Shown: in pieces, positions 18,201-28,193 of the stretch
Numbering within the stretch: the stretch's first letter is position 1
Layout: the number at the start of each line of letters is the position of its first letter
DNA from: Pseudomonas saliphila
GTDB taxonomy: Bacteria > Pseudomonadota > Gammaproteobacteria > Pseudomonadales > Pseudomonadaceae
Direction of reading: 5' to 3'
Assembly (NCBI RefSeq): GCF_008638345.1
Contig: NZ_VTVA01000007.1
Coordinates: 120,232-184,231 of the forward strand
Length of the DNA stretch: 64,000 nt
Made by a program: the position numbers and the translations under genes
The notes under the pieces: generated by a model
Seen by the model: only the letters and a program-made list of their open reading frames with translations
What the model was told of the DNA's origin: nothing
Databases searched by the model: none

Positions 18201-18802
18201 GACAGACCGAGGCGCGAGCGCAGTTGCGCCATGGCCCGGCCCCGGTGACTCAGGCGGTTCTTGTCAGCCGCATTGAGTTCGGCGCTGGCGCATTCGGTTT
18301 CCGGGACCCAGAACAGGGGGTCATAGCCAAATCCGTTGCTGCCGCGCGCCTCGGTCAGTATGCGGCCATGCCAGACGCCCTCACAGATGACTGGGGTCGG
18401 ATCCTCGGCATGCGTCATTAACGCCACCACGGAAATGAAGCGCGCACCGCGTTGCGCGTCCGGCACCCCGGCAAGGGCCTCTAGCAGCTTGGCATTGTTC
18501 GCCGCATCGCCGCCGCCGTCTGCGTAACGGGCGGAATAGATACCCGGCGCGCCACCCAGGGCATCGACCGCCAATCCCGAATCATCCGCCAGGGCCGGCA
18601 GGCCGGACGCGCGTGCAGCGTGCCGCGCCTTGAGGATGGCGTTTTCGATGAAGGTGAGCCCGGTTTCTTCTACTTCCTCGCTGACAAACTGGCTCTGCGG
18701 CAGCACTTCCACCGCATCGCCAAGCATCGTTTGCAGCTCGGCCAGTTTGCCGCGGTTACCGCTGGCCAATACCAGTTGGCGAAATGGCAGCACCCTATTC
18801 AT
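18197..18802 (-). CDS. rdgB: dITP/XTP pyrophosphatase RdgB
   Basis: House-cleaning nucleoside triphosphatase that removes dITP, XTP and dHAPTP. It has 201 residues. Family motifs are [12 protein letters not shown] near residue 12, [37 protein letters not shown] near 70, and [11 protein letters not shown] near 155. It overlaps hemW at its end by four bases and the DUF4426 gene at its start by eight, so the three are probably translated in a coupled way. Confidence 0.94.
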   Translation of the reverse strand: MNRVLPFRQLVLASGNRGKLAELQTMLGDAVEVLPQSQFVSEEVEETGLTFIENAILKARHAARASGLPALADDSGLAVDALGGAPGIYSARYADGGGDAANNAKLLEALAGVPDAQRGARFISVVALMTHAEDPTPVICEGVWHGRILTEARGSNGFGYDPLFWVPETECASAELNAADKNRLSHRGRAMAQLRSRLGLS

Positions 18803-19244
18803 CCGGGTGAAATTCCTGCATGAAGTTCATGGTGTGCTCAGGCGCGCCTTCTTCAGCTTGCACCGTCACTTCGAACCGCAGCACCCCGCGCTGGGCAGCG
18901 GTGTAGTTGGCAACAAAGTAGATGGATTCCTCTTCCTGGACGCGGATGAAATCAAGCTTCTGACGCTGCTCCAGCACGTTGCGTACGTTGCCTTCGACAA
19001 TCGCATCGACCGGCACCCGGCCTTCCGGGGTCTGGCGCTGAACGGCGATGTTAATCACCCCGTGGGTGGGGCCTCGCTCCAGCCCGACGTTGGAGGCGAC
19101 TTCGGGCGGCAGGTAACTGCTGTTGAATACAGTGCGGTACACCAGCAGATCACCGAAGCGTTCAGGCTCAGCCGGGCTTTGCACTTGGGCCATGGCGAGA
19201 GGGGTGGCTAGAAACAGGATGGTGCATAGCAGCTTGCGTAACAT
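18795..19244 (-). CDS. DUF4426 periplasmic protein
   Basis: Exported protein of 149 residues: signal peptide 1-19 ending AMA, then the DUF4426 domain ([22 protein letters not shown]). No cysteines for lipidation, no enzyme motif. The gene regularly sits between metW and rdgB in Pseudomonas. Its function is unknown. Confidence 0.83.
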   Translation of the reverse strand: MLRKLLCTILFLATPLAMAQVQSPAEPERFGDLLVYRTVFNSSYLPPEVASNVGLERGPTHGVINIAVQRQTPEGRVPVDAIVEGNVRNVLEQRQKLDFIRVQEEESIYFVANYTAAQRGVLRFEVTVQAEEGAPEHTMNFMQEFHPDE

Positions 19245-19259
19245 GACGGTACTCCTTGA

Positions 19260-19856
19260 TCAGCGTGTAACACGGTAGATTGCGATCTCACCCAACAAGT
19301 TCGGCCATAGCGCGCTCAGTCTTCCGGCCTGATGCGACTGGTCGACGACCAGGCGGTCGAGGATCTGAATAGAGCGCTCGCGGCACAAATCTTCGAAATC
19401 CCGGAACGTGCAGAAGTGGATGTTCGGGGTGTTGTACCAAGTGTAGGGCATGAATTCGGACACCGGCATCTCGCCGCGCAATCCGAGGTACAAACGGCAG
19501 CGCCAGTGCGCGAAGTTGGGGAAGGTCAGAATGCCTTCCTTGCCGATGCGCAGCATGTCCTCGAGGACGCGATCAGGGTAGTGCATGGCCTGCAATGACT
19601 GGGTCATGACCACCGTGTCAAAGCTCTTGTCCTCGAAGTTGTCGAGTTTCTTATCCAGATCCTGCTCGATCACGTTGACGCCCTTGCGCACACAGGCGCT
19701 GATCTTCTCGGGGTCGATCTCCAGGCCGTAACCGTGCACGCCCCGGTGGTCGCGCAGATAGCTCAACAGCTCGCCATCGCCGCAGCCGAGGTCAAGCACG
19801 TGGCTGTCGGGCTTAATCCATTGTTCGATGATCTGCAGGTCAGCGCGCAGGGTCAT
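19260..19856 (-). CDS. metW: MetW methionine biosynthesis protein
   Basis: Methyltransferase-fold protein of 198 residues with the SAM motif [10 protein letters not shown] (20-29) and the family segment [22 protein letters not shown]. MetW works with MetX in proteobacteria that acylate homoserine, and is thought to support MetX activity; a methyl acceptor has not been established. Its start overlaps the metX stop by four bases, as is usual. Confidence 0.92.
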   Translation of the reverse strand: MTLRADLQIIEQWIKPDSHVLDLGCGDGELLSYLRDHRGVHGYGLEIDPEKISACVRKGVNVIEQDLDKKLDNFEDKSFDTVVMTQSLQAMHYPDRVLEDMLRIGKEGILTFPNFAHWRCRLYLGLRGEMPVSEFMPYTWYNTPNIHFCTFRDFEDLCRERSIQILDRLVVDQSHQAGRLSALWPNLLGEIAIYRVTR

Positions 19857-20995
19857 GCATCCACCTCAATACGGTTCATATAACCACTCAGGGCGTCGGC
19901 ATAGCGGGGGATCGGCAGCAAAAAGGCGTCGTGGCCCTGGGCTGCCTCAATCTCCAGATAACTCACGGGTTTGTTGGCGGCCATCAGCGCGTTGACCAGC
20001 TCGCGGGAGCGGGCCGGAGAGAAGCGCCAGTCAGTAGTGAAAGAAATCACCAGAAAGCGTGCCCTGACGTGCTCCAGGGCCTTGGTCAAGTCGCCGCCAT
20101 GCGCTTCGGCGGGATCGAAATAATCCAGCGCCTTGGTCATCAACAGGTAGGTGTTGGCGTCGAAGCGGGCGGAAAACTCCTGGCCCTGATAGCGCAGATA
20201 GCTTTCAACCTGAAATTCCACGCTGGTGAAATCGTAGTTGAGGCGATCGGTACGTAGTTCGCGACCGAATTTCTCACCCATCGAGTCATCCGACAGATAG
20301 GTGATGTGGCCGACCATGCGCGCCAGCATCAGCCCCCGCTTGGGGATGACGCCAAAGGCGGCGTAATCGCCATTGTGGAAATCCGGATCGGTGATGATCG
20401 CCTGGCGCGCCACTTCGTTGAAGGCGATGTTCTGCGCCGACAATTTCGGCGCCGCAGCGATTGCCACACAATGGCGCACGCGTTCGGGATAGCTGATCGC
20501 CCACTGGATAGCCTGCATGCCACCCAGGCTACCGCCGACCACGGCGGCCCAGCAATCAATGCCCAGGGTGTCGGCCAGGCGCGCCTGACTATGCACCCAG
20601 TCCTCGACGGACAGCACCGGAAAAGTGGCACCATAGCTTTTGCCGGTGCGCGGGTTAATGCTGCCGGGACCGGTGGAGCCGTGGCAGCCGCCAAGATTAT
20701 TCGGGCTGACCACAAAGAAACGGTTGGTATCGATGGGCTTGCCCGGGCCGATGCAGGCATCCCACCAGCCAGGTTTGCGGTCATCTGCGTTGTGATAACC
20801 GGCGGCATGGTGGTGACCGGACAGCGCATGGCATACCAGCACCGCATTGCTGCGACTGGCATTCAGAGTGCCGTAGGTTTCGTATACCAGGTCAAACTGG
20901 TTCAGAGTCTTGCCGCAGGCCAGCCGCAGCGGCTCTGAGAAGGACTGGTGCTGGGGAGCAACCAGACCGACTGAATCAGCAGGGAATCCGGACAT
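19853..20995 (-). CDS. metX: Homoserine O-succinyltransferase (MetX family)
   Basis: Alpha/beta-hydrolase-fold acyltransferase of 380 residues for the first committed step to methionine. The nucleophile is S156 in GGSLGG. The catalytic Asp and His lie in FTTDWRFSP and GHDAFLL near the C-terminus. The oxyanion region [14 protein letters not shown] is intact. MetX proteins from Pseudomonas use succinyl-CoA, so succinyl is inferred here from lineage; acetyl cannot be excluded by motif alone. It is followed by metW. Confidence 0.92.
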   Translation of the reverse strand: MSGFPADSVGLVAPQHQSFSEPLRLACGKTLNQFDLVYETYGTLNASRSNAVLVCHALSGHHHAAGYHNADDRKPGWWDACIGPGKPIDTNRFFVVSPNNLGGCHGSTGPGSINPRTGKSYGATFPVLSVEDWVHSQARLADTLGIDCWAAVVGGSLGGMQAIQWAISYPERVRHCVAIAAAPKLSAQNIAFNEVARQAIITDPDFHNGDYAAFGVIPKRGLMLARMVGHITYLSDDSMGEKFGRELRTDRLNYDFTSVEFQVESYLRYQGQEFSARFDANTYLLMTKALDYFDPAEAHGGDLTKALEHVRARFLVISFTTDWRFSPARSRELVNALMAANKPVSYLEIEAAQGHDAFLLPIPRYADALSGYMNRIEVDA

Positions 20996-21101
20996 CGAGA
21001 GTGTGTTCCTTAAAAAACTGGGGCGTAGAAGAGGGTAGATACAGCACGCGCATCCAGCTAACGAGGCGCCAGTCTAAAGAGCGCAACGGGTGGGTGCAAT
21101 A

Positions 21102-21392
21102 TCAGCAGCGACTGATCTCCAGTTCGGCCGGCAGGACCGCAGGCGCTTTTATTGCTACGCGCTTCTGCCGGCTCTGCTGGCCACTGAGCAAGGTCACGCG
21201 TTGTTTGGGCACGGCGAAGGCGTTGGCCAGAAACTTGAGCAGCATTTCGTTGGCCTTGCCGTCCACGGGCGGTGCGTTGATTCGGATCTTCAGACGGTCA
21301 CCGTGCAGGCCGGCAAAGCCAACGCCCCTGGCGCCAGGCTGCAGATGACAGTCCAGAATCAGACTGTCGTCGCGCCAGGAGTAGAACGCCAT
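21102..21392 (-). CDS. yggU: DUF167 family protein YggU
   Basis: Protein of 96 residues in the DUF167/YggU family: LQPGARGVGFAGLHGDRLKIRINAPPVDGKANEMLLKFLA is typical. The biochemical function is unknown. It follows yggT by 29 bases on the same strand and forms the end of the yggS-proC-yggT-yggU operon, conserved from E. coli to Pseudomonas. Confidence 0.87.
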   Translation of the reverse strand: MAFYSWRDDSLILDCHLQPGARGVGFAGLHGDRLKIRINAPPVDGKANEMLLKFLANAFAVPKQRVTLLSGQQSRQKRVAIKAPAVLPAELEISRC

Positions 21393-21421
21393 AGGCTCGC
21401 TCCGTTGGCTGTTCCCGGCGC

Positions 21422-22012
21422 TCAGAGCGCCAGGGTCAGACCGCGGGGCATGCCGGTGGCGGCGGCCACATTGGCGATCACCAGCATGTCGATCAGGCGC
21501 AGGGCTATGAAGGCAAAAATCGGCGACAGATCCAGCCCGCCCATCGAGGGAAGTATGCCGCGGATCGGGGCCAGCACCGGTTCGCAGAGCTGTTGCACCA
21601 GCATGGCTGCCGGGTTGTTGCTCTGCGGCGCGACCCAGGACAGGATGACGCTGATAATCAGCGCAAAGAAGAAGATCTTCAGGAACAGGGCTGTCACCCC
21701 TATCACCGACCAGATCAGCAGTTGCGCGATATTGGGTAACGCATAGCCCATCAGTTTGATGATAATGGCCACCAGTACCAGCTGGATCAGCAGCGCCAGC
21801 ACCAGTGCGGCCAGATCCAGCCCGCCGAGGCCCGGAACCACCTTGCGCAGCGGCTTGAGCAACGGCTGGGTGACGCGCACGATAAACTGTGACAGCGGAT
21901 TGTAAAAGTCAGCCCGCACCAGCTGCAGGATAAAGCGGAGCAGCACTACCAGCAGATACAGGCTGCCCAGCGTCTGCACCAGGTAGATCGCTGCCATATT
22001 GACATTATTCAT
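21422..22012 (-). CDS. yggT: YggT family membrane protein
   Basis: Inner-membrane protein of 196 residues built from two YGGT repeats, each with a hydrophobic helix, the motif DFYNPLSQF-IVRVTQPLLKPLR or its counterpart NNPAAMLVQQLCEPVLAPIRGILP, and a second helix. About four membrane segments are predicted. Members have been linked to osmotic tolerance and to cell-division-site organisation, but no activity is established. The gene lies between proC (nine bases upstream) and yggU. Confidence 0.88.
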   Translation of the reverse strand: MNNVNMAAIYLVQTLGSLYLLVVLLRFILQLVRADFYNPLSQFIVRVTQPLLKPLRKVVPGLGGLDLAALVLALLIQLVLVAIIIKLMGYALPNIAQLLIWSVIGVTALFLKIFFFALIISVILSWVAPQSNNPAAMLVQQLCEPVLAPIRGILPSMGGLDLSPIFAFIALRLIDMLVIANVAAATGMPRGLTLAL

Positions 22013-22021
22013 TGTGGTTCC

Positions 22022-22840
22022 TCAGGCAAGTTCCTTGGACATTTCGGCGGCACGCGCAGCGGCGGCCTGCATTGCCCGCGCGACGATCCCCGGCAGGTCT
22101 TCTTGGGTAAAGCTGTTGATCGCACGTTCGGTGGTCCCGCCCGGGGAGCTGACGCGGCGGCGCAACTCCGCGGCATCGACATCGCTGTGCACCGCCATGT
22201 CCGCTGCGCCCAGCGCGGTATACAGGGTCAGGCGTTCAGCGGTGGCGCGCGGTAAGCCAAGCTGCTCACCGGCGGCAATCATGGCCTCCATCATGTAGAA
22301 AAAATAGGCCGGACCGCTGCCGGACACGGCAGTCACCGCGTCGATCTGCGCTTCGTCATCCAGCCACAGGCTGATGCCGACCGCGTTGAGAATGTCTTCG
22401 GCCTGGCGTTTCTGCTCGGGCGACACGGCGGCATTGGCAAACAGGCCGCTGACACCCTGTCGGCGCAGCGACGGCGTGTTGGGCATGCAGCGGACGATCG
22501 CCGTCTGCTCGCCGAGCCACTGGCTGAGGCTGTGACTGCTGATGCCGGCGGCAATGGAGATGATCAACTGACCGGCCTTGCGCTCAACGGGCAGGGCGCG
22601 ACAGACCGCCTGCATGACCTGGGGCTTTACCGCCAGCACCAGTACGTCACATTCGGCGGCCAGGCTTGCGTTGTCCGTGGTGGTGCGGATGTTCAGCTCA
22701 GCGGCCAATTTGTCAGCCTGCTCGGCGCTGTGATCGCTGGCCAGGATGCACTCGGGTTGCATGCCCTGCTGCAGCATGCCGCCGATGAGGCTGGTGGCCA
22801 TATTGCCGGCGCCGATGAAGCCGATAGTCGGAGCGGTCAT
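22022..22840 (-). CDS. proC: Pyrroline-5-carboxylate reductase
   Basis: Last enzyme of proline synthesis, NAD(P)H-dependent. It has 272 residues: Rossmann motif GFIGAGNMATSLIGG at the N-terminus, VLAVKPQ near 72, MPNTPS near 118, and the signature PGGTTERAI near 235 in the C-terminal helical domain. It starts three bases after the yggS stop, which suggests coupling in the conserved yggS-proC-yggT operon. Confidence 0.94.
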   Translation of the reverse strand: MTAPTIGFIGAGNMATSLIGGMLQQGMQPECILASDHSAEQADKLAAELNIRTTTDNASLAAECDVLVLAVKPQVMQAVCRALPVERKAGQLIISIAAGISSHSLSQWLGEQTAIVRCMPNTPSLRRQGVSGLFANAAVSPEQKRQAEDILNAVGISLWLDDEAQIDAVTAVSGSGPAYFFYMMEAMIAAGEQLGLPRATAERLTLYTALGAADMAVHSDVDAAELRRRVSSPGGTTERAINSFTQEDLPGIVARAMQAAAARAAEMSKELA

Positions 22841-22843
22841 GAT

Positions 22844-23545
22844 TTATCCTTGATCCGAAAGAGAGTGTGAATAGTCCCGGGGGCCGAACAGCGCGGTACC
22901 GACGCGGACGATGGTCGAGCCTTCCTGCACGGCTTCGGTCAGGTCATCGGTCATGCCCATGGACAAGGTATCAAGCGTTTGCGGCAGCGCCTGCATGGCC
23001 TGGCGCAACTGTTGTAAGGGGATGCGCCGCGCCGCGCTGTCATCCGCTGGCGCGGGGATCGCCATCAGGCCGCGCAGCTGCAGCCGGGGCAGGCTGGATA
23101 CCGCCGCCGCCAGCGCGGGCAGGTCCTCGGGCATGACGCCGGATTTGCTGTCTTCACCGCTGATATTGACCTGCAGGCAGATATTCAGCGGCGGCAGATG
23201 TTCGGGGCGCTGATCTGAGAGCCGCTGGGCGATTTTCAGCCGATCCACACTGTGCACCCAATCGAAATGTTCGGCGATGGCGCGGGTCTTGTTTGACTGA
23301 ATGGGACCAATGAAATGCCAGGTCAGCGGCAGATCCTGCAGTGTGGCGATCTTGTCCAGCGCTTCCTGCAAGTAGTTCTCGCCAAAATCGCGTATGCCGT
23401 GTGCCCAGGCATCACGTATTGCGGTCGCGGGTCGGGTCTTGGTCACCGCCATCAGCGTCACCCCTTGCGGGTCGCGCTCGGCGCTCTCTGCGGCGCGGAA
23501 AATGCGGTCACGAACGTTTGCAATATTGTCTGCTATCGTGGACAT
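22844..23545 (-). CDS. yggS: PLP homeostasis protein YggS (PLPBP)
   Basis: PLP-binding protein of 233 residues from ATG 23545 (MSTIADNIANV); the frame extends to 23590 without support. K36 in LMAVTKTRP binds PLP in the alanine-racemase-like barrel, but the family lacks the second catalytic domain and acts in vitamin B6 and amino acid balance. Other landmarks are FGENYLQEA, HFIGPIQSNK and the C-terminal GMTDDLTEAVQEGSTIVRVGTALFG. It is first in its operon and divergent from pilT, 78 bases away. Confidence 0.93.
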   Translation of the reverse strand: MSTIADNIANVRDRIFRAAESAERDPQGVTLMAVTKTRPATAIRDAWAHGIRDFGENYLQEALDKIATLQDLPLTWHFIGPIQSNKTRAIAEHFDWVHSVDRLKIAQRLSDQRPEHLPPLNICLQVNISGEDSKSGVMPEDLPALAAAVSSLPRLQLRGLMAIPAPADDSAARRIPLQQLRQAMQALPQTLDTLSMGMTDDLTEAVQEGSTIVRVGTALFGPRDYSHSLSDQG

Positions 23546-23623
23546 TACTGTCTCTGGATACCTTGCCAATCGGATTTGATCTGCCGGCATTCTACATGCA
23601 AGCAGGACGCTATGGGGAACCCT

Positions 23624-24658
23624 ATGGATATAACTGAGCTGTTAGCCTTCAGCGCCAAACAGGGCGCGTCGGACTTGCATCTTTCGGCCGGACTGCCGCC
23701 CATGATTCGAGTGGATGGTGACGTGCGACGGATCAACGTGCCGGCGATGGAGCACAAGCAGGTGCACGCGCTGATCTACGACATAATGAACGACAAGCAG
23801 CGCAAGGATTTCGAAGAATTCCTCGAGACTGACTTCTCCTTCGAAGTACCCGGCGTCGCCCGCTTCCGGGTTAACGCTTTCAATCAGAACCGTGGCGCCG
23901 GGGCGGTCTTCCGGACCATTCCCTCCAAGGTACTGACAATGGAAGACCTTGGCATGGGCGACGTGTTCAAGAAAATTTCCGATGTGCCGCGTGGACTGGT
24001 GCTGGTGACCGGCCCAACGGGCTCGGGCAAGTCGACCACCCTGGCGGCGATGCTCGATTATCTGAACGGCACCAAGTATCAGCACATTCTGACCATCGAA
24101 GACCCGATCGAATTCGTTCACGAGTCGAAGAAGTGCCTGATCAACCAACGCGAAGTGCACCGCGATACGCTGGGCTTCTCCGAAGCACTGCGCTCGGCGC
24201 TACGGGAAGATCCGGACATTATCCTGGTGGGCGAGATGCGCGACCTGGAAACCATTCGCCTGGCGTTGACGGCGGCGGAAACCGGGCACCTGGTGTTCGG
24301 TACGCTGCACACCACCTCGGCGGCCAAGACCATCGACCGGGTAGTAGACGTGTTCCCGGCGGAGGAAAAATCCATGGTGCGCTCGATGCTGTCGGAATCG
24401 CTGCAGGCTGTCGTCTCCCAGACGCTGCTGAAGAAGATCGGCGGCGGCCGGATTGCGGCCCACGAGATCATGATGGGCACCCCGGCGATTCGTAACCTGA
24501 TTCGTGAAGACAAGGTGGCGCAGATGTATTCCGCCATCCAGACCGGTGGGAACATCGGCATGCAGACCCTGGATATGTGTCTGAAAGGCCTGGTAGCCAA
24601 GGGACTTGTCACCCGTGACGCGGCGCGCGAGAAAGCCAAAGTGGCTGATGGCATCTAA
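23624..24658 (+). CDS. pilT: Type IV pilus retraction ATPase PilT
   Basis: Hexameric ATPase that depolymerises type IV pili and powers twitching. ATG 23624 gives MDITELLAFSAKQG and 344 residues, exactly the family length; an upstream ATG at 23612 adds MGNP. Walker A is GPTGSGKS (130-137), the Asp box is IEDPIEF, Walker B is RSALREDPDIILVGEMRD, the His box is TGHLVFGTLHTTSA. The AIRNLIRE motif needed for retraction is present. pilU follows. Both lie 7 kb from the Chp cluster that controls pilus motors. Confidence 0.96.
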   Translation: MDITELLAFSAKQGASDLHLSAGLPPMIRVDGDVRRINVPAMEHKQVHALIYDIMNDKQRKDFEEFLETDFSFEVPGVARFRVNAFNQNRGAGAVFRTIPSKVLTMEDLGMGDVFKKISDVPRGLVLVTGPTGSGKSTTLAAMLDYLNGTKYQHILTIEDPIEFVHESKKCLINQREVHRDTLGFSEALRSALREDPDIILVGEMRDLETIRLALTAAETGHLVFGTLHTTSAAKTIDRVVDVFPAEEKSMVRSMLSESLQAVVSQTLLKKIGGGRIAAHEIMMGTPAIRNLIREDKVAQMYSAIQTGGNIGMQTLDMCLKGLVAKGLVTRDAAREKAKVADGI

Positions 24659-24718
24659 CTAATTGCCAATGCAGGCCGATATGCTCATACCGGCCCGGAC
24701 GGCGATCGAGGGATAGTA

Positions 24719-25861
24719 ATGGAATTCGAAAAATTGTTGCGGCTGATGGTCGAGAAGGGCGCTTCCGACCTGTTTATCACCGCGGGCGTAGCGCCCAGCA
24801 TGAAGGTAAACGGGAAAATCATGCCCGTGACCAAGACGCCGCTCTCGCCCGAGCAGACCCGGGAAACCGTGCTCGGGGTGATGACTGAAGCCCAGCGGCG
24901 TGATTTCGCCGAGTCCCGCGAGTGCAACTTCGCCATCAGCGCCCGGGGCATCGGACGCTTCCGGGTCAGCGCTTTTTATCAGCGCAATCTGGTCGGCATG
25001 GTGCTGCGACGCATCGAAGTGAACATCCCGACCATGGAAGATCTGCGGCTACCCGAGATCCTCAAGAAGTTGGCGATGACCAAGCGTGGCCTGGTGATCT
25101 TTGTCGGTGCCACGGGTACCGGTAAGTCCACTTCGCTGGCCTCGATGATCGGTTATCGCAACAAGAACTCCAGCGGCCATATCATCTCGATCGAGGACCC
25201 GATCGAATTCATCCATCAGCACCAGAATTGCATCGTTACCCAGCGTGAAGTCGGGATCGATACTGATTCCTTCGAGACCGCGCTGAAGAACACGCTGCGT
25301 CAGGCGCCGGACGTGATTCTGATTGGTGAGGTGCGGACCAAGGAAACCATGGACCACGCCGTGGCCTTTGCTGAAACCGGTCACCTGTGTCTCGCCACGC
25401 TGCACGCCAACAATGCGAACCAGGCGCTGGACCGTATCATCCACTTCTTCCCGACCGACATGCACCAGCAGGTGTGGATGGATCTGTCGCTGAACCTCAA
25501 GGCGATTGTGGCGCAGCAATTGATTCCGACGCCGGACGGCAAGGGACGGCGCGCTGCCATTGAGGTATTGCTCAATACACCGCTGGCCGCGGACATGATC
25601 CGCAAGGGCGAAGTGCATGAGCTCAAACCGTTGATGGCGCGGTCCAACGAGCTGGGTATGCAGACCTTCGATCAGGCGCTATACAGACTCTATAGCCAGG
25701 GCGAGATCACCTACGAAGATGCGCTCGCGCATGCCGACTCGGCCAACGACCTGCGTCTGTTAATCAAGCTGGGCTCGGAGACCGACGGCAAGCATCTGAT
25801 GGGCGATATCAACACGGGCCTGTCGCTTGAGCCCGATGCGGACGAGTTTCGCCGGCGCTAA
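24719..25861 (+). CDS. pilU: PilT-dependent retraction ATPase PilU
   Basis: Paralogue of PilT of 380 residues that adds force to pilus retraction and needs PilT to act. Walker A is GATGTGKST near residue 135; the Asp box IEDPIEF, Walker B NTLRQAPDVILIGEVRT and His box TGHLCLATLHANN follow. A C-terminal extension of about 30 residues (SETDGKHLMGDINTGLSLEPDADEF) distinguishes it from PilT. It begins 60 bases after pilT and ends at a palindromic terminator. Confidence 0.95.
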   Translation: MEFEKLLRLMVEKGASDLFITAGVAPSMKVNGKIMPVTKTPLSPEQTRETVLGVMTEAQRRDFAESRECNFAISARGIGRFRVSAFYQRNLVGMVLRRIEVNIPTMEDLRLPEILKKLAMTKRGLVIFVGATGTGKSTSLASMIGYRNKNSSGHIISIEDPIEFIHQHQNCIVTQREVGIDTDSFETALKNTLRQAPDVILIGEVRTKETMDHAVAFAETGHLCLATLHANNANQALDRIIHFFPTDMHQQVWMDLSLNLKAIVAQQLIPTPDGKGRRAAIEVLLNTPLAADMIRKGEVHELKPLMARSNELGMQTFDQALYRLYSQGEITYEDALAHADSANDLRLLIKLGSETDGKHLMGDINTGLSLEPDADEFRRR

Positions 25862-25878
25862 GCTGAACCTTGATTGAA

Positions 25879-25905
25879 CCCGCTCCGGATCCGGAGCGGG
25901 CTTCC
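25879..25905. terminator. Terminator between pilU and pyrC'
   Basis: Bases 25879-25900 are a perfect 22-bp palindrome made of CCCGCTCCGGA and its complement, followed by CTTCCCCC. It lies between two convergent genes. The T-tract is weak, so termination may be incomplete. Confidence 0.7.
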
Positions 25906-25918
25906 CCCATTTACCTTA

Positions 25919-27187
25919 TTACGCCTGATAGACCAAGCGGCCCGCGCTGATGGTGTGCGTCACTGCGCCCGGCACACCCAGGCCGAGGAACGGGCAGTTG
26001 GCTCCCCGCGACAGCCAGTTCTGACCGATCTGGCTGGAGGCAGCCGGATCGAACAGGGTGATGTCCGCCCGTTCGCCAAGGCTCAACTGCCCCGCTGGCA
26101 GATGTAATGCCCGGGCCGGGCCACAGGTCAGGCGCGCGAGCAGTGCCGGCAGCTCCAGCAAACCATCCGCCACCAGGCTGAGCGCCAGCGGTAGCAATAC
26201 CTCGACGCTGCTGATGCCGGGTGCGGATGCAGCGAAGGGCACACGCTTGGCTTCAGGCTCATGGGGCCGGTGGTGCGAGGAGATGGCCTGGACCACACCG
26301 CTTTGTACCGCCTGACGCAACGCATGCTGATCTTTGCGGCTGCGCAGCGGTGGCTGGACGTGCATTAGGCTGGAGAACCCTTCCAGATCCTCGTCGCACA
26401 ACATCAGTTGGTACATCGCCAGATCGGCGGTCACCGGCAGGCCACGCGCCTGGGCATCGGCCAGCATATCCATGGCGCGGGCGCTGCTCAGGCCGCTGAA
26501 ATGGGCGCGTACGCCGGTCTGTTCGATCAGCAGCAGATCGCGCGCTAACGCGACGGTTTCCGCGGACTCGGGGATGCCGGTCAGCCCGAGACGCGATGCT
26601 GTCGGGCCTTCATGGGCGAGCCCGCCTTCGGCCAGCGCCGGATCCTGCGGGGTGAAAATCACCGGCAGGTCGAACCCGGCTGCGTATTCCAGCGCGCGGC
26701 GCAGGATACGGTTGCTTTTCATCGGCGCCAGGCCCTGGGTGAAGGCGACGCAGCCGGCGTCGCGCAGCGACACCAGTTCGCTGAGATGCTCACCATCTAG
26801 GCCCTTGGTCAGGGCGGCGATGGGGAATACGCGCACCTGACCGGCGCGCTCGCTGCGATCGAGTATCAGCTCGGCAACGGCCGGCTCGTCCAGCACCGGG
26901 TTACTGTCCGGCAGGCAGCACAGGCTGGTGACACCGCCGGCGGCGGCCGCGCGGGTTTCGCTGGCAATGGTGCCCTTCTGCGAAAAGCCCGGCTCACGCA
27001 GGCTGACGTTCAGGTCCACCAGGCCCGGGCTGGCAATCAGTCCGCGGGCGTCTATCACCTCCGCCTTGAAGCCTTCCGGCGCCGGCCCGATGGCTTCGAT
27101 CCGGCCGCCGGCTATGTGCAGGTCGGTTATCTGGTCAAATTGGCTGGCGGGGTCGATGACGCGCGCACCTTCGATAGTCAGTCGCAT
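25919..27187 (-). CDS. pyrC': Inactive dihydroorotase-like subunit PyrC'
   Basis: Dihydroorotase homologue of 422 residues whose metal-binding HxH is replaced by N60-V-S62 in GLVDLNVSLREPG, so it should not be an active dihydroorotase. In Pseudomonas the matching gene (pyrC', pyrX) encodes a non-catalytic partner required to assemble the aspartate transcarbamoylase dodecamer with PyrB. Other amidohydrolase landmarks are partly kept (GGVTSLCCLPDSNP, SSHHRPHEPEAK). The gene starts three bases after pyrB. A separate active PyrC is expected elsewhere. Confidence 0.92.
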   Translation of the reverse strand: MRLTIEGARVIDPASQFDQITDLHIAGGRIEAIGPAPEGFKAEVIDARGLIASPGLVDLNVSLREPGFSQKGTIASETRAAAAGGVTSLCCLPDSNPVLDEPAVAELILDRSERAGQVRVFPIAALTKGLDGEHLSELVSLRDAGCVAFTQGLAPMKSNRILRRALEYAAGFDLPVIFTPQDPALAEGGLAHEGPTASRLGLTGIPESAETVALARDLLLIEQTGVRAHFSGLSSARAMDMLADAQARGLPVTADLAMYQLMLCDEDLEGFSSLMHVQPPLRSRKDQHALRQAVQSGVVQAISSHHRPHEPEAKRVPFAASAPGISSVEVLLPLALSLVADGLLELPALLARLTCGPARALHLPAGQLSLGERADITLFDPAASSQIGQNWLSRGANCPFLGLGVPGAVTHTISAGRLVYQA

Positions 27188-27190
27188 GGT

Positions 27191-28186
27191 TTACTGGCCT
27201 TCCTGGTTGAGCTGACGCTGGGTGTTCTGACCGGCCATGGCCATGGACATCACCGCCATCCGCACGGCGATACCATAGGTGACCTGATTGAGGATGACCG
27301 ATTGCGGGCCGTCGGCGACGGCCGATTCGATCTCCACGCCACGGTTGATAGGGCCGGGATGCATGACCAGAGCGTCGGGCTTGGCCAGCGCCAGGGTTTC
27401 GCTGGTCAGACCATAGAGGCGGTAAAACTCCCCCTCGCTGGGCAGTAGGCCGCTCTGCATGCGTTCCTTCTGCAGGCGCAGCATGATGACCACGTCCACG
27501 TCACGCAGGCCGATGCGCAGGTCATTGAACACGCGCACCCCGTATTGCTCGATGCCGGCGGGCAGCAGCGTGCGTGGCGCTATCACCCGAATGTCGGGAC
27601 AGCCCAGCGTATGCAGCGCCTGCATGTTCGAGCGCGCGACGCGTGAATGCAGGATGTCGCCGACGATGGCGACAGAGAGATTCTCGAATCCGCCCTTGTG
27701 CCGGCGGATGGTCAGCATGTCGAGCATGGCCTGGGTCGGGTGCGCGTGATTGCCGTCCCCGGCGTTGATGATGGCCACGTCAGGACACACTTTCTGGGCG
27801 ATGAAATGCGCGGCGCCCGAGTCCCCGTGGCGCACCACGAACATGTCGGCCGCCATCGCCTCGAGGTTGCGCAGGGTGTCGTACAGCGTTTCACCCTTGC
27901 TGGTCGAAGAGGTGGAAATGTTCAGGTTGAGCACGTCGGCCGAGAGGCGCTTGGCCGCCAGTTCGAAGGTGGTGCGGGTGCGGGTGGAGTTTTCGAAGAA
28001 CACGTTACACACCGTCTTGCCACGCAGCAGCGGCACCTTCTTCACTGCACGCTCGCCGACTTCGAGAAAGGAGTCGGCGGTGTCGAGTAGCTCGGTGAGC
28101 AGTTCTCTGGAGAGGCCTTCCACGCTCAGGAAATGTCGAAGCTGGCCCTGCTGGTTCAATTGGAGTTGGCTGGAATTCACGCTCAT
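27191..28186 (-). CDS. pyrB: Aspartate carbamoyltransferase catalytic subunit
   Basis: First committed enzyme of pyrimidine synthesis. It has 331 residues, with the N-terminal extension of about 20 residues seen in Pseudomonas class A enzymes. The carbamoyl-phosphate loop is [11 protein letters not shown] with S67 and R69/R71. Other sites are [12 protein letters not shown] (about 92-103), [10 protein letters not shown], and [10 protein letters not shown] near 283. Gene order pyrR-pyrB-pyrC' is the pseudomonad arrangement; PyrB and PyrC' form one complex. Confidence 0.95.
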   Translation of the reverse strand: MSVNSSQLQLNQQGQLRHFLSVEGLSRELLTELLDTADSFLEVGERAVKKVPLLRGKTVCNVFFENSTRTRTTFELAAKRLSADVLNLNISTSSTSKGETLYDTLRNLEAMAADMFVVRHGDSGAAHFIAQKVCPDVAIINAGDGNHAHPTQAMLDMLTIRRHKGGFENLSVAIVGDILHSRVARSNMQALHTLGCPDIRVIAPRTLLPAGIEQYGVRVFNDLRIGLRDVDVVIMLRLQKERMQSGLLPSEGEFYRLYGLTSETLALAKPDALVMHPGPINRGVEIESAVADGPQSVILNQVTYGIAVRMAVMSMAMAGQNTQRQLNQEGQ

Positions 28187-28193
28187 AGGGCTC

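Noticed and set aside
23315-23623. N-terminal extension of pilT
   Set aside because: It lies opposite yggS and lacks conservation; from 23624 the protein has exactly the usual 344 residues.
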